A DNA stretch of 64,000 nt from Pseudomonas sp. Root71 (GTDB lineage Bacteria; Pseudomonadota; Gammaproteobacteria; Pseudomonadales; Pseudomonadaceae): contig NZ_LMHY01000010.1 of assembly GCF_001429045.1 (NCBI RefSeq), forward strand, positions 1-64,000. Direction: 5' to 3'. The position numbers were made by a program, and so were the translations under genes. Every line of letters starts with the position of its first letter. The stretch's first letter is position 1. The notes below the pieces were generated by a model. It made no database searches and was not told the origin of the DNA. It was given only the letters and a program-made list of their open reading frames with translations. Positions 46,585-58,433 of this stretch are shown one piece after another.

Positions 46585-48050
46585 GCAGTAACCCCTTGCG
46601 TACCGGCCTGAGCCTGGTGCTGTTGGCCATGAGCGTCGCCGGTTGCGCCAGTTACAGCGGCCTGAAAACCGAAGGTGTCAGCCTTGACGCGAAGACCCTC
46701 AAGGCCGGGCAATCCCTCAGCGGTGTGACGTTGTCACCCGCGGCCTGGCCGAAAAGCGACTGGTGGAAAAGCCTCGGCGACCCGCAACTCGACGGCCTGA
46801 TCCGCGAGGCCTTGCGCGACAGCCCGGACATGCAGATCGCCGACGCCCGTGCCCATCAGGCCAGCGCTGCCGCTTCCGCCGCCGACGCCGAGCGGATGCC
46901 GACCCTGGATGCCAGCGCCGGTGTCAGTCGCTCACGCCTGGCCCGGGACCAGGATCCGCTCGGGCAGGGTGACGCGTACGCCACCGTGCGCAACATCAGC
47001 ACCAGCTTCAACTACAACTTTGACCTGTGGGGCGGTCAGCGCGATGCCTGGGAAGCGGCCCTCGGCCAGGCCCGCGCCGCCGAAGTCGACCAGCAGGCTG
47101 CGCAACTGACCCTGGCCGCCGATGTCGCCCGGGCCTATAGCGATCTTGGCCAGGCACACATCGTCTATGACCTGTCCAGCGAAGACCTCAAGCGCACCCG
47201 GCAAATGCTCGACCTGAGCCAGCGACGCCTGACTGCCGGGATCGACAGCCAGTACCAGTTCCAGCAGACCGAAAGCCTGGAAGCCACTTCCCAGGCCAAC
47301 CTGATCGACGCCGAAAAACGCTTGAACAGCGCGAAAATCGCCCTGGCCGTTCTGCTCGGCAAAGGCCCGGACCGCGGCAATGAAATTGCCCGCCCGAACA
47401 TTCTTCAGCCGGGTGCGGTAGCGCTACCTTCGGTGCTGCCGGCCGAGTTGCTCGGGCGCCGACCGGACCTGGTGGCCGCGCGCTGGCGCGTCGAAGCGGC
47501 GAGCAAAAGCATCGACGCCGGCAAGACCCGGTTCTATCCCAACCTGAATCTCAGCGCCGCTGCCGGTGCCGAATCCTTGCTGGGCGATGCGATGTTTGGT
47601 TCGGCCAGTCGTTTCTTCAACATTGCACCGACGATCTCGGTGCCGATCTTCGACGGTGGCCGCCTGCGTGCCGACCTCGATTCGCGCGACGCCGATTACG
47701 ACCTCGCCGTGGCGCAGTACAACAAAAGCCTGGTCAAGGCGCTGGGGGATGTCAGTGACAGCATCAACCAGTTGCGTGATATCGGCCGGCAGATCGCTGC
47801 CCAGCGGCACGCCACCGACATCGCCCAGGATTCCTACAACACCGTGGTCCAGCGTTACGGTTCCGGCATCGGCAACTACCTGGACGTGCTCAGCATCGAG
47901 CAGCAATTGCTCCAGGCCCAGCGCCAGCTGGCCAACCTGAATGCCGAGCAGATTGACCTGTCGATCCAACTGATGCAGGCGCTGGGCGGCGGTTTCCAGC
48001 CTGAGGCCATCGCCTCGGCCAGCGCCACGCCAGCCACGTTGACCCACTAA
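46581..48050 (+). CDS. Outer-membrane efflux lipoprotein (NodT/OprM family)
   Basis: A 489-residue TolC-like channel. The signal peptide ends in a lipobox VAGC with Cys22 as the lipid attachment site. Two OEP repeats follow (about residues 70-260 and 280-470), with FNYNFDLWGGQRDAWEAAL and ISVPIFDGGRLRADL as the paired signature segments. It forms the exit duct for the downstream EmrA/EmrB-like pair. Start overlaps the marR stop. Confidence 0.93.
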   Translation: MSSNPLRTGLSLVLLAMSVAGCASYSGLKTEGVSLDAKTLKAGQSLSGVTLSPAAWPKSDWWKSLGDPQLDGLIREALRDSPDMQIADARAHQASAAASAADAERMPTLDASAGVSRSRLARDQDPLGQGDAYATVRNISTSFNYNFDLWGGQRDAWEAALGQARAAEVDQQAAQLTLAADVARAYSDLGQAHIVYDLSSEDLKRTRQMLDLSQRRLTAGIDSQYQFQQTESLEATSQANLIDAEKRLNSAKIALAVLLGKGPDRGNEIARPNILQPGAVALPSVLPAELLGRRPDLVAARWRVEAASKSIDAGKTRFYPNLNLSAAAGAESLLGDAMFGSASRFFNIAPTISVPIFDGGRLRADLDSRDADYDLAVAQYNKSLVKALGDVSDSINQLRDIGRQIAAQRHATDIAQDSYNTVVQRYGSGIGNYLDVLSIEQQLLQAQRQLANLNAEQIDLSIQLMQALGGGFQPEAIASASATPATLTH

Positions 48051-48065
48051 TTCAAGGTACTTGTC

Positions 48066-49268
48066 ATGGCCACTGCCGATACGACCCAACCTCCTGAAAA
48101 CACCCAAGGCAACCCCAATTCGGGAAAGCGCAAGTTCATGCTGCTGGTCCTGGCCGCCGCCGTCGTGCTCGGTGGCGCGGGCGTCTGGGCCTACCACGAG
48201 TTCTACGGGCGCTGGAGCGAAAGCACCGACGACGCCTATGTGAACGGCAACGTGGTGGAAATCACCCCGCTGGTCACTGGCACCGTGGTCAGCATCGGCG
48301 CCGATGACGGCGATCTGGTCCATGAAGGCCAGGTGCTGGTGAACTTCGACCCGAACGACGCCGAAATCGGTCTGCAAAATGCCCAGGCCAACCTGGCGCG
48401 TACCGTGCGCCAGGTGCGTGGCTTGTACAGTGATGTGGATGGCATGAAGGCCCAGGTCAACGCCCAGAAAGCCGAAGTGCAAAAGGCCCAGGACAACTTC
48501 AGCCGGCGCAAGAATCTCGCCGCCGGCGGGGCGATTTCCCAGGAAGAGCTGTCCCACGCCCGCGACGACCTGACCTCGGCGCAAAACGCCCTGGCCAATG
48601 CCGAACAGAAGCTCAAGACCACCAGTGCGCTGGTCGATGACACCGTGGTTTCATCGCACCCGGACGTGATGGCCGCCGCCGCGCAACTGCGTCAGGCCTA
48701 TCTGAACAACTCGCGCAGCGTCCTGATTGCACCGGTCACCGGTTACGTGGCCAAGCGTTCTGTACAGCTTGGTCAGCGTGTACAACCGGGTACCGCGCTG
48801 ATGGCGGTGATTCCCCTGGATCAGCTGTGGATCGACGCCAACTTCAAGGAAACCCAGCTGCGCGACATGCGCATCGGCCAGCCAGTGGAGATCGAGACTG
48901 ACCTGTACGGCAGTAGCGTGAAATACAGCGGCACCATCGACAGCCTCGGCGCCGGGACCGGCAGCGCCTTTGCCCTGCTGCCGGCGCAGAACGCCACCGG
49001 CAACTGGATCAAGATCGTGCAGCGCGTGCCGGTGCGGGTCCACGTCAACGCTGAGGAGCTGGCCAAACACCCGTTGCGGGTCGGTCTGTCGACCATGGTC
49101 GATGTGGACCTGCACGACCAGAGCGGGCCAGTGCTGGCGCAACAGCCGCCGCAAAAGGCTTCGTTCAGCACCAATGTCTACGACCGTCAGTTGGCCGAGG
49201 CCGATGCGATGATCACCCAGCTGATCCACGACAACAGCGCAGCGGTCAGCAAGACCGCGCAACGCTGA
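48066..49268 (+). CDS. HlyD-family membrane fusion protein (EmrA-like)
   Basis: A 400-residue periplasmic adaptor. There is one N-terminal membrane helix (about residues 27-48), then DDAYVNGNVVEITPLVTGTV (the lipoyl half), a long coiled coil from about 95 to 200, and the second lipoyl half with VTGYVAKRSVQLGQRVQPG. It joins the inner-membrane pump to the outer-membrane channel. It begins 15 bases after the OprM-type gene; a REP doublet separates it from the pump gene. Confidence 0.93.
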   Translation: MATADTTQPPENTQGNPNSGKRKFMLLVLAAAVVLGGAGVWAYHEFYGRWSESTDDAYVNGNVVEITPLVTGTVVSIGADDGDLVHEGQVLVNFDPNDAEIGLQNAQANLARTVRQVRGLYSDVDGMKAQVNAQKAEVQKAQDNFSRRKNLAAGGAISQEELSHARDDLTSAQNALANAEQKLKTTSALVDDTVVSSHPDVMAAAAQLRQAYLNNSRSVLIAPVTGYVAKRSVQLGQRVQPGTALMAVIPLDQLWIDANFKETQLRDMRIGQPVEIETDLYGSSVKYSGTIDSLGAGTGSAFALLPAQNATGNWIKIVQRVPVRVHVNAEELAKHPLRVGLSTMVDVDLHDQSGPVLAQQPPQKASFSTNVYDRQLAEADAMITQLIHDNSAAVSKTAQR

Positions 49269-49287
49269 TATGCCATTACATCGACCC

Positions 49288-49379
49288 TGTGGGAGCGGGC
49301 TTGCTCGCGAAGGCGGAGCGTCAGGCGACATCCATGTCGAGTGTGCCGACCTCTTCGCGGGCAACCCCGCTCCCACAGG
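49288..49379. repeat. REP doublet, GTGGGAGC family, between emrA- and emrB-like genes
   Basis: TGTGGGAGCGGGCTTGCTCG on the left; the right copy is a variant, TTCGCGGGCAACCCCGCTCC. It lies inside the efflux operon. Confidence 0.82.
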
Positions 49380-49432
49380 GTTAGCTGCGTCTGTAACAGG
49401 CACAGCGCCAGATCAGCTCCAAAGGATTCGCG

Positions 49433-50962
49433 ATGAGCAATAACGCGTCTTTCACACCGCCCAGCCTGTTGCTCAGCACCATCGGCCTGTCGCTGGCGAC
49501 CTTCATGCAAGTGCTCGACACCACCATTGCCAACGTGGCGCTACCGACGATTTCCGGCAACCTGGGCGTGAGCTCGGAGCAGGGCACCTGGGTCATCACC
49601 TCGTTCGCCGTGAGCAACGCCATCGCCTTGCCGCTGACCGGTTGGCTCAGTCGGCGTTTCGGCGAGGTGAAGCTGTTTGTCTGGGCGACGCTGCTGTTCG
49701 TGCTGGCTTCGTTCCTGTGCGGGATTTCCACCTCGATGCCGGAGCTGGTGGGCTTCCGGGTGCTGCAAGGGGTAGTGGCCGGACCGCTGTACCCAATGAC
49801 CCAGACCCTGCTGATTGCGGTCTACCCCCCGGCGAAACGGGGGCTGGCGCTAGCGCTGTTGGCGATGGTCACGGTGGTCGCGCCGATTGCCGGGCCGATC
49901 CTCGGCGGCTGGATCACCGACAGCTACAGCTGGCCATGGATTTTTTTCATCAACGTGCCGATCGGTCTGTTCGCGGCATGGGTGGTGACCCAGCAGATGA
50001 AAAAGCGCCCGGTGGTCACCAGCCGCCAGCCGATGGATTACGTCGGTCTGATCGCACTGATCATTGGCGTCGGGGCGCTGCAGATCGTGCTCGACAAGGG
50101 CAACGATGCCGATTGGTTCGAATCCAGCTTCATCGTGATCGGCTCGGTGATTTCGGTGGTGGCCCTGGCGTTTTTCGTGATCTGGGAAATGACCGACGAA
50201 CACCCGGTGGTCAACCTGCGCCTGTTTGCCCATCGCAACTTCCGCTACGGCACCATCGTACTGATCCTGGGCTATGCCGGGTTTTTCGGGATCAACCTGA
50301 TTCTGCCGCAGTGGCTGCAAACGCGGCTGGGCTACACCGCAACCTGGGCCGGTTTTGCGGTGGCGCCGCTGGGGATCCTGCCGGTGCTGCTGGCGCCGTT
50401 TGTCGGCAAATACGCACCGAAATTCGACATGCGCCTGCTGGCGGGCGGGGCGTTCCTGGCCATCGGCCTGAGCTGTTTCATGCGCGCCGGCTTCACCAAT
50501 GAAGTGGACTTCCAGCACATCGCACTGGTGCAGTTGTTCATGGGGATCGGCGTGGCGCTGTTCTTCATGCCGACCCTGACCATCCTGCTCTCGGACCTGC
50601 CGCCGAGCCAGATTGCCGACGGCTCCGGCCTGGCGACGTTTTTGCGGACCTTGGGCGGCAGTTTTGCGGCGTCGCTGACGACCTGGATCTGGATTCGACG
50701 GGCTGATCAGCATCACGCCTACCTGACCGAAAGCATCACCCCGTTCGATCCGGCGACTCGCGAAGCATTGACCAACCTGGGCGGGGCAGGGGCCAAGGCC
50801 TACACGCAGCTGGAGCAGACTGTGATCAGTCAGGCGTACATCATGTCCACGGTGGACTACTTCACCCTGTTGGGCTGGATGTTCATGGGTTTGATACTGA
50901 TTGTGTGGCTAGCCAAACCGCCATTCACCGCCAAGGCGGGGCCTGCTTCGGCAGGGCACTGA
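49433..50962 (+). CDS. DHA2-family MFS drug exporter (EmrB-like)
   Basis: A 509-residue, fourteen-span proton-driven exporter. TM1 carries the DHA2 motif LDTTIANVALPTI, the loop GWLSRRFGEVKLF is motif A, and PIAGPILGGWITD is motif C of exporters. It completes a tripartite pump with the upstream HlyD-type and OprM-type proteins. The substrate is unknown; likely hydrophobic or phenolic toxic compounds. GGATTCGCG lies before the ATG, and the repeat between genes may lower its expression relative to the adaptor. Confidence 0.93.
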   Translation: MSNNASFTPPSLLLSTIGLSLATFMQVLDTTIANVALPTISGNLGVSSEQGTWVITSFAVSNAIALPLTGWLSRRFGEVKLFVWATLLFVLASFLCGISTSMPELVGFRVLQGVVAGPLYPMTQTLLIAVYPPAKRGLALALLAMVTVVAPIAGPILGGWITDSYSWPWIFFINVPIGLFAAWVVTQQMKKRPVVTSRQPMDYVGLIALIIGVGALQIVLDKGNDADWFESSFIVIGSVISVVALAFFVIWEMTDEHPVVNLRLFAHRNFRYGTIVLILGYAGFFGINLILPQWLQTRLGYTATWAGFAVAPLGILPVLLAPFVGKYAPKFDMRLLAGGAFLAIGLSCFMRAGFTNEVDFQHIALVQLFMGIGVALFFMPTLTILLSDLPPSQIADGSGLATFLRTLGGSFAASLTTWIWIRRADQHHAYLTESITPFDPATREALTNLGGAGAKAYTQLEQTVISQAYIMSTVDYFTLLGWMFMGLILIVWLAKPPFTAKAGPASAGH

Positions 50963-50969
50963 CTAGCCA

Positions 50970-51047
50970 AGATCGCAGCCTTCGGCAGCTCCTACAGAGG
51001 CATGTGTACACTCTGTAGGAGCTGCCGAAGGCTGCGATCTTTTGATC
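50970..51047. repeat. Long palindromic repeat, GTAGGAGCTGCCG family
   Basis: AAGATCGCAGCCTTCGGCAG and its mirror, centre GAGGCATGTGTACACTC, between the convergent pump gene and lpxH. Confidence 0.88.
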
Positions 51048-51048
51048 T

Positions 51049-51777
51049 TTAAGGCGCTGCGAAATCAAAGGGCGCCAGCGCAAACCCTTGCTCATCCACC
51101 TGCAACGCCCACCCTTGACGATCCCAATCCCCCAGCACAATGCGCCTGGCCGCTTGCTCGCCAAGCTGCAACTTGTGAATCGCGGGACGGTGGGTGTGCC
51201 CGTGGATCAAGGTCTTCACGCCGTATTCCTGCATGATCCGCGGAATCTCTTCGGGCGTGACATCGACAATGTCGTTGGCCTTCATCCGCGTTTGCGCGCG
51301 GCTTTCACTGCGCAGCTTGCGCGCCAGCTTGTGCCGGGTGCGCAGCGGCAGATGCCGCAGGATGAACAGGGTAATCGGGTTGCGCAGGTAGCGACGCAGC
51401 TTCATATAGGCTTCGTCGCGGGTGCAGAGGCTGTCGCCGTGCATCAGCAGCACCGGCTCGCCGTTGAACTGCACGACACTCGGATCTTTCAGCAAGGTGC
51501 AGCCGGCTGCTTTGCAGAAGGCCTTGCCGAGCATGAAGTCGCGATTGCCGTGCATCAGGAAAATGGCCGTGCCGCTGTCGCTTAACTCGCGCAGGGCCTG
51601 GCAGATGGAGCGCTGGAAGGGTGTCATGGCGTCGTCGCCAATCCACACCTCGAAGAAGTCGCCCAGAATGTACAACGCACTCGCCGAGCGGGCGCGTCCG
51701 GCGAGCAAATCCAGAAACGCCCGGGTAATGTCCGGGCGCTCCTCTTCCAGATGTAAATCTGAAATCAGCAATATCAC
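51049..51777 (-). CDS. lpxH: UDP-2,3-diacylglucosamine diphosphatase
   Basis: Makes lipid X from UDP-2,3-diacylglucosamine in lipid A synthesis; a peripheral inner-membrane metallophosphoesterase. A 242-residue protein with all metal motifs: SDLHLEE (about 6-12), [33 protein letters not shown] and IHGHTHRPA. The start overlaps the ppiB stop (ATGA), so the two are coupled, as in many pseudomonads. Confidence 0.95.
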   Translation of the reverse strand: MILLISDLHLEEERPDITRAFLDLLAGRARSASALYILGDFFEVWIGDDAMTPFQRSICQALRELSDSGTAIFLMHGNRDFMLGKAFCKAAGCTLLKDPSVVQFNGEPVLLMHGDSLCTRDEAYMKLRRYLRNPITLFILRHLPLRTRHKLARKLRSESRAQTRMKANDIVDVTPEEIPRIMQEYGVKTLIHGHTHRPAIHKLQLGEQAARRIVLGDWDRQGWALQVDEQGFALAPFDFAAP

Positions 51778-52277
51778 TCAATGATCTCGGCTTTCTCGAT
51801 GATCACGTCGTCTGCTGGTACGTCCTGGTGGCCGGACTTGGAAGTGGTGGCCACGCCTTTGATCTTGTCGACAACGTCGGTGCCTGCGGTCACTTTACCG
51901 AATACCGCGTAGCCCCAGCCCTGAACGTTCTTGCCGCTGTGGTTCAGGAAGCTGTTGTCGGCCACGTTGATGAAGAACTGTGCGGAAGCCGAATGCGGCT
52001 CCATGGTGCGGGCCATGGCGACGGTGTACTTGTCGTTGGAAAGACCGTTGTCAGCTTCGTTCTGGATGCTTGGGCGCTTGTCTTTCTTTTCTTTCATGCC
52101 TGGCTCGAAACCGCCGCCCTGGATCATGAAGTTACCGATGACACGGTGGAAAACGGTGTTTTCGTAGTGACCGGCTTTAACGTACTCGACGAAGTTGGCC
52201 ACGGTGATCGGGGCCTTCTCGGCGTTCAGTTCGAGGACGATGTCGCCGTGGTTGGTAGTCAGTTTGACTTGGGTCAT
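51774..52277 (-). CDS. ppiB: Peptidyl-prolyl cis-trans isomerase (cyclophilin type)
   Basis: A 167-residue cytoplasmic cyclophilin. [14 protein letters not shown] (about 45-58) holds the catalytic Arg and Phe, [20 protein letters not shown] (about 90-109) lines the proline pocket, and [12 protein letters not shown] closes the barrel. No signal peptide. ATG 52277 is the conserved start; nine codons upstream are extra. The 267-base gap to glnS holds the divergent promoters, with a run of direct sequence near 52440-52500 but no clear operator. Confidence 0.94.
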   Translation of the reverse strand: MTQVKLTTNHGDIVLELNAEKAPITVANFVEYVKAGHYENTVFHRVIGNFMIQGGGFEPGMKEKKDKRPSIQNEADNGLSNDKYTVAMARTMEPHSASAQFFINVADNSFLNHSGKNVQGWGYAVFGKVTAGTDVVDKIKGVATTSKSGHQDVPADDVIIEKAEIIE

Positions 52278-52544
52278 GATCAACACTCTTTTAGGGAGAA
52301 GCATACTTTATGAATTCGTGGTTTTGGGAGGTTCCATCCCGCAACCGGTTCAGCCTGTCTCGGCCAAGGTGCGCAGTTTAGCGTGACAGGCGCGAATTTC
52401 GAGGCTGTTTTTTCATTTACGGCCTATTAAATGCGACGGTTTACAGAGTGCGCTCTGTCAGGTACTTGACGGCATCGGCTATGATAGCGGCTTTGTTTTG
52501 TCCGGCCTTCATTACGGCCACGCACTTGTACGTTCAAGGATCCT

Positions 52545-54242
<1,698 letters not shown>

Positions 54243-54262
54243 TTTAGCGTCAAGGAACTAAC

Positions 54263-55645
54263 GTGCTAACGATCTACAACACGCTCACCAAGAGCAAAGA
54301 AGTCTTCAAGCCGCTCGATGGCAACAATGTGCGCATGTACGTGTGCGGCATGACCGTGTACGACTACTGCCACATTGGTCATGGCCGCAGCATGGTCGCG
54401 TTCGACCTGGTGACCCGCTGGTTGCGGTTCAGCGGTTACAACCTGACTTATGTGCGCAACATCACCGACATTGAAGACAAGATCATCAATCGTGCGAAGG
54501 AGAACGGCGAGCCGTTCGACGCGCTGACCGAACGCATGATCACCGCGATGCATGAGGATGAGGCGCGCCTCAACATCCTCAAGCCGGACATGGAACCACG
54601 TGCCACGGATCACATTCCGGGCATGCTGAGCATGATCCAGACCCTGATCGACAAGGGTTATGCCTACGCCCCGGGCAATGGCGACGTGTACTACCGCGTC
54701 GCCAAGTTCATGGGTTACGGCAAGCTGTCGCGCAAGAAGATCGAGGACTTGCGCATTGGCGCACGGATCGAAGTCGACGAGTCCAAGCAGGACCCGCTGG
54801 ACTTCGTGCTGTGGAAAGCCACCAAGCCGGGCGAGCCGAGCTGGGAATCGCCATGGGGCGCCGGGCGTCCGGGCTGGCACATCGAGTGCTCGGTGATGTC
54901 CACCTGCTGCCTGGGCGAGACTTTCGACATTCATGGTGGCGGCAGCGACCTTGAGTTCCCGCACCACGAAAACGAAATCGCCCAGAGCGAAGCGGCCACC
55001 GGCAAGACCTACGCCAACGCGTGGATGCATTGCGGCATGATTCGCATCAATGGCGAGAAGATGTCCAAGTCCTTGAACAACTTCTTCACCATTCGCGACG
55101 TGCTCGACAAGTACCACCCGGAAGTCGTGCGTTATCTGCTGGTATCGAGCCACTACCGCAGCGCGATCAACTATTCGGAAGACAACCTCAAGGACGCCAA
55201 GGGCGCCCTGGAGCGTTTCTACCATGCGTTGAAGGGCCTGCCGAGCGTGGCGCCGGCTGGCGGCGAAGCGTTCGTCGAGCGCTTCACCCAGGTGATGAAC
55301 GACGACTTCGGCACGCCGGAAGCCTGTGCGGTGCTGTTCGAGATGGTCCGCGAGATCAACCGCCTGCGTGAGAGCGATCTCAACGCAGCGGCCGGTCTGG
55401 CAGCCCGTTTGAAAGAACTGGCCAGTGTGCTGGGTGTGTTGCAGCTGGAAGCCGATGACTTCCTGCAAGCCGGCGCCGAAGGGCGCGTGGACGCAGCTGA
55501 AGTCGAGGCGCTGATTGCTGCGCGCCTGGCGGCGCGTGCCGGTAAAGACTGGGCCGAATCCGACCGCATCCGCGACCAGCTCACCACGATGGGCGTGGTG
55601 CTGGAAGACGGCAAGGGCGGCACGACCTGGCGTCTGGCTGACTGA
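54263..55645 (+). CDS. cysS: Cysteinyl-tRNA synthetase
   Basis: Charges tRNA-Cys. A 460-residue class I synthetase. [18 protein letters not shown] holds the first zinc cysteine and HIGH motif, [13 protein letters not shown] and [12 protein letters not shown] give the remaining zinc ligands, and [12 protein letters not shown] is the KMSKS loop. GTG start at 54263, with AAGGAA about six bases upstream. Same transcript as glnS is likely. A strong terminator follows. Confidence 0.97.
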   Translation: MLTIYNTLTKSKEVFKPLDGNNVRMYVCGMTVYDYCHIGHGRSMVAFDLVTRWLRFSGYNLTYVRNITDIEDKIINRAKENGEPFDALTERMITAMHEDEARLNILKPDMEPRATDHIPGMLSMIQTLIDKGYAYAPGNGDVYYRVAKFMGYGKLSRKKIEDLRIGARIEVDESKQDPLDFVLWKATKPGEPSWESPWGAGRPGWHIECSVMSTCCLGETFDIHGGGSDLEFPHHENEIAQSEAATGKTYANAWMHCGMIRINGEKMSKSLNNFFTIRDVLDKYHPEVVRYLLVSSHYRSAINYSEDNLKDAKGALERFYHALKGLPSVAPAGGEAFVERFTQVMNDDFGTPEACAVLFEMVREINRLRESDLNAAAGLAARLKELASVLGVLQLEADDFLQAGAEGRVDAAEVEALIAARLAARAGKDWAESDRIRDQLTTMGVVLEDGKGGTTWRLAD

Positions 55646-55666
55646 TTGCTGTCTTTGTTACAGACA

Positions 55667-55689
55667 AAACCCGCCTTGTGCGGGTTTTT
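55667..55689 (+). terminator. Rho-independent terminator of cysS
   Basis: AAACCCGC (55667-55674) pairs with GCGGGTTT (55680-55687) around CTTGT and runs into TTTTT. Classic form, 22 bases after the stop. Confidence 0.92.
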
Positions 55690-55699
55690 GTTTGGTTCT

Positions 55700-56080
55700 T
55701 CACGGATTACCGGGAAAGACGCTCTTGATCTTCATGAAAAAGAATTCGCTGTCCCGGTAACCGTACGCCATCCACTTAATGACCTTTATTCGATTGTTTA
55801 TGCCTTCCAGCAGCTCCGTGTGCATCGGCCAGCGAATTCAGCTGACGATACCCCACCAGTAACCCTCGCTTTGCAAACTGGATCAGAGCCGGTATTCACT
55901 TTCTTGAGCATGGCGCAGCCATTGCTTCCAGGCCGATCGCCAGCCCCAGGTCGTGCTCGGCGTCCAAAGTGTTTTGAGTTCAGTCTTCATCACGTAGACC
56001 GTCATCAACGCTTGGTTGGCCGCCAGCAGATCCTCCAAACGGACCTGTTGCTCCGGCGTTTTCAGGTTCTGCGGATTACG
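55700..56080 (-). pseudogene. ISL3-family transposase, broken C-terminal fragment
   Basis: Minus-strand translation gives pieces of one protein: LEDLLAANQALMTVYVMKTE, WGWRSAWKQWLRHAQESE, a frame change to PALIQFAKR, a further change, WWGIVS, a TGA stop, IRWPMHT, and LEGINNRIKVIKWMAYGYRD up to FPGNP and a stop (55702-55700). This is the end of an ISL3-type transposase (about 125 residues) with at least two frameshifts and one internal stop. The N-terminal two-thirds are missing. Confidence 0.8.
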
Positions 56081-56166
56081 CAAATCTGATGGCCTTGGGT
56101 GTCCCGGCCATGCAGATGAGCACTGTGTTTGCCAACGTCGATACCGAGAAGTGTCATTGTGTTCAT
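56081..56166 (-). pseudogene. IS110-family transposase, N-terminal scrap
   Basis: After a good ribosome site (GGAGG) at 56180-56176, ATG 56166 opens MNTMTLLGIDVGKHSAHLHG, then RDTQGHQ, which is the typical beginning of IS110-family transposases with the first catalytic aspartate of the DEDD site. The sequence then leaves the family and joins the ISL3 fragment. Only about 27 residues remain. Confidence 0.72.
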
Positions 56167-56192
56167 GAGAGATCCTCCGCCGAAAACGAGAA

Positions 56193-56222
56193 AAGCCCTG
56201 CAAGCGTAAACCTGCAGGGCTT
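56193..56222. repeat. Inverted repeat beside the IS fragments
   Basis: AAGCCCTGCA (56193-56202) and TGCAGGGCTT (56213-56222) pair around AGCGTAAACC. It lies just upstream of the IS110 scrap and could be a terminator or a leftover of the element's end. Confidence 0.5.
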
Positions 56223-56243
56223 CTCGGTCAGGCTGAGCATCTC

Positions 56244-56271
56244 ATTAAGCCCGCTCTAAGCGGGCTTAAAT
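56244..56271 (-). terminator. Terminator of the acyltransferase gene
   Basis: ATTTAAGCCCGCTTAGAGCG (minus strand) folds with GGCTTAAT: TTAAGCCCGCT pairs with AGCGGGCTTAA. It starts 13 bases after the acyltransferase stop. Confidence 0.7.
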
Positions 56272-56283
56272 GTTTCGAATAAA

Positions 56284-58329
56284 TTACATAGACGCAGTCA
56301 TATGATTGGAGTCACCCATAAGATTCAGGAGCTTGTCTTTAAAGTGGTCAACAAAATGTTTTGAACCAGATTTTGAAAGGTGGTGCCCATCGCTGTAGAA
56401 AACTTCACCACCGGAAAACGACTTACATAACCCATCCGCACAGAAAGCCTCATACGGGCTAATGTATGTCACTTCCTTATGCTCTTCTGCATAGTTCTTA
56501 AGAATCATGTTTCCAGGAACTGTACTGATGGTGCTTTCTTTCTGGCTGAGCCTTGTTGCACAGTCATAGTTTATGAATGATGGGCGACTGAAGCAGCTTA
56601 TCGCGTCAACAACACCTGCGCCAGGTACATTACCTACAACCACTAGCTGTCGGGAACCAATTAGCTTTCTGAACTCTTCAATCTTTCCGGTAATGTATTT
56701 GTACCCTTCAACAGTGTTGCCGCCTGGCGTAGGCGTTTTAGGGTTAAGCGTACCAGAAACCAAAAGCTGGCCTTCCCACGCCTGAGCCAAAAACACCACG
56801 GCATTAGGGCTGTTATTGATGACTTTCATAGCAGTGTCGAGCACGCCTGGACAGACAGTGTCCCAGTCTAGGTCTGAGGTAACGCGAGTCATTCCAGGTA
56901 GTGGTATACAGCTAGAGGCACTGATATAAATATTTTTCCCAAGAGGTTTACCAATCAAAGCATCAAGACCGCTAGCATACTGCAGAGCGTGACTGTCTCC
57001 GATCAATACCATATCTGCAACACCAGTAGTGCCACCAGAAATCCAGCCAACATACTGATATCCAGATCCGCCATATTGGTCGACGTGAAACTGTTTTGAA
57101 TTTTCAAGCTGCGCAGCAATCTCGGGTGCCATGTCGGTTCTCCATTTCCACCCCTCAGACGCCCAAATTGTCGCAGCGGGGAGAACCAGGCCGAACGAAA
57201 GCATTGCGCACACTAGGCCAAATGCTGGCTTAGATAGTGTCACACCGCTTTCTTTTTTGACCCTGAATGGAGTTTCAACATAACGATAAAGCGCGTAGCC
57301 AAGGATAATGCTCGCAGCAAACAGGGCTGACTGCTCAAGCAATCCAAGCTTTGTCATTGTGTAGTACTTGTAGAAAACAATTAGAGGCCAGTGAACAAGA
57401 TATACTGAATAACTAATCAAGCCTACAAACACTGGAATTCTGCTTGAAAGCAATCCACCTACATATTTTGAGTCATGCGAACAAATTACAAGAGCCGTGC
57501 CAATACACGGAATCAAGGCGTTATATGATGGGAAAAGGGTTGTTTCGGAAAACTGAACAATAGAGAATGCAATAAGAGTAACACCCGTTGCGCTAGCAAT
57601 TTCCTTTAATAAACTACGCTTCTCAAACGCACCGATAGCCCAAACTGCTGTAGCTCCGATTGCAAACTCAAACAGTCTAAATGGGGTTAGGAAAAAAATA
57701 GTCCCAGGCCCATCGGTAAACAATGAGGCGAATCTCGGCATGAATTCAGAAAGTAGCCTGGAGTACCCATCCGCCATTACTACGCTTGCAAGCAAGCTAA
57801 CTGAGAACGCAACCAGCAAGCACAAAAATAGTGGGGTTTTCGTTCTAAATTTCAATAGCAGAACAAGTGCCGCAGGCCAGATCAGGTAGAACTGCTCTTC
57901 TACACTTAGCGACCAAGTATGCAGAAGCGGCTTAAATTCAGATGCGGTATTAAAATATCCACTTTCGTTCCAAAAGAAAAAATTTGAAATCGAAAAAACC
58001 GCATAAAGCAACTCACCGCCAAACCTTTGGAAGTGCTGCGGCGAAAACAATAGGAAGGACGCTATCAGCGTAACTAGAAGCGTTACAAATAGCGCCGGGA
58101 ACAACCGCTTAGCACGACGAAAATAAAAACTAGAAAAACTGAACTTGCCGCTATTTTCAAGCTCGGAAGCAATAAGCCTTGTTATTAGAAAGCCGCTTAT
58201 TACAAAAAAAACATCAACTCCAACAAATCCGCCAGAGAATCCTGATACTCCAAGATGAAACAGAACAACACTAAGCACAGCTATCGATCGCAGGCCGTCT
58301 ACTCCCGCCATGTACTTCAGACGATGCAT
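56284..58329 (-). CDS. Membrane O-acyltransferase with SGNH domain (OafA/YrhL type)
   Basis: A 681-residue protein, probably an O-antigen or other glycan O-acetyltransferase. Residues 1-370 are an acyltransferase-3 domain with ten predicted spans and the R-x10-H motif (Arg14 to His25). Residues about 410-681 are a periplasmic SGNH domain with VLIGDSHALQY (nucleophile Ser) and the C-terminal DGHHLSKSG (Asp and His). Base composition is much more AT-rich than its neighbours and codon use is different, which with the flanking IS and phage scraps points to horizontal transfer. ATG 58329, with GGGGAT about nine bases upstream; TTG 58335 is the longer option. Confidence 0.9.
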   Translation of the reverse strand: MHRLKYMAGVDGLRSIAVLSVVLFHLGVSGFSGGFVGVDVFFVISGFLITRLIASELENSGKFSFSSFYFRRAKRLFPALFVTLLVTLIASFLLFSPQHFQRFGGELLYAVFSISNFFFWNESGYFNTASEFKPLLHTWSLSVEEQFYLIWPAALVLLLKFRTKTPLFLCLLVAFSVSLLASVVMADGYSRLLSEFMPRFASLFTDGPGTIFFLTPFRLFEFAIGATAVWAIGAFEKRSLLKEIASATGVTLIAFSIVQFSETTLFPSYNALIPCIGTALVICSHDSKYVGGLLSSRIPVFVGLISYSVYLVHWPLIVFYKYYTMTKLGLLEQSALFAASIILGYALYRYVETPFRVKKESGVTLSKPAFGLVCAMLSFGLVLPAATIWASEGWKWRTDMAPEIAAQLENSKQFHVDQYGGSGYQYVGWISGGTTGVADMVLIGDSHALQYASGLDALIGKPLGKNIYISASSCIPLPGMTRVTSDLDWDTVCPGVLDTAMKVINNSPNAVVFLAQAWEGQLLVSGTLNPKTPTPGGNTVEGYKYITGKIEEFRKLIGSRQLVVVGNVPGAGVVDAISCFSRPSFINYDCATRLSQKESTISTVPGNMILKNYAEEHKEVTYISPYEAFCADGLCKSFSGGEVFYSDGHHLSKSGSKHFVDHFKDKLLNLMGDSNHMTASM

Positions 58330-58433
58330 TCTCAAATCCCCGGATTAAATTGCCCGCAGCCCAAAAAAAGGCCACAAAAGGGCATCAGCAATCTTACCAG
58401 AAATGCGTTATCCAGTACATTCCCGCCCATCAC

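Noticed and set aside
52440..52510. TTGACG-TATGAT as a standard promoter of glnS
   Set aside because: The two elements are only about eight bases apart; with other -35 choices the match is weak, so no promoter was called.
55646..55700. Possible tRNA gene after cysS as an attachment site for the island
   Set aside because: Only a terminator hairpin is present; no cloverleaf or CCA-type end can be drawn.
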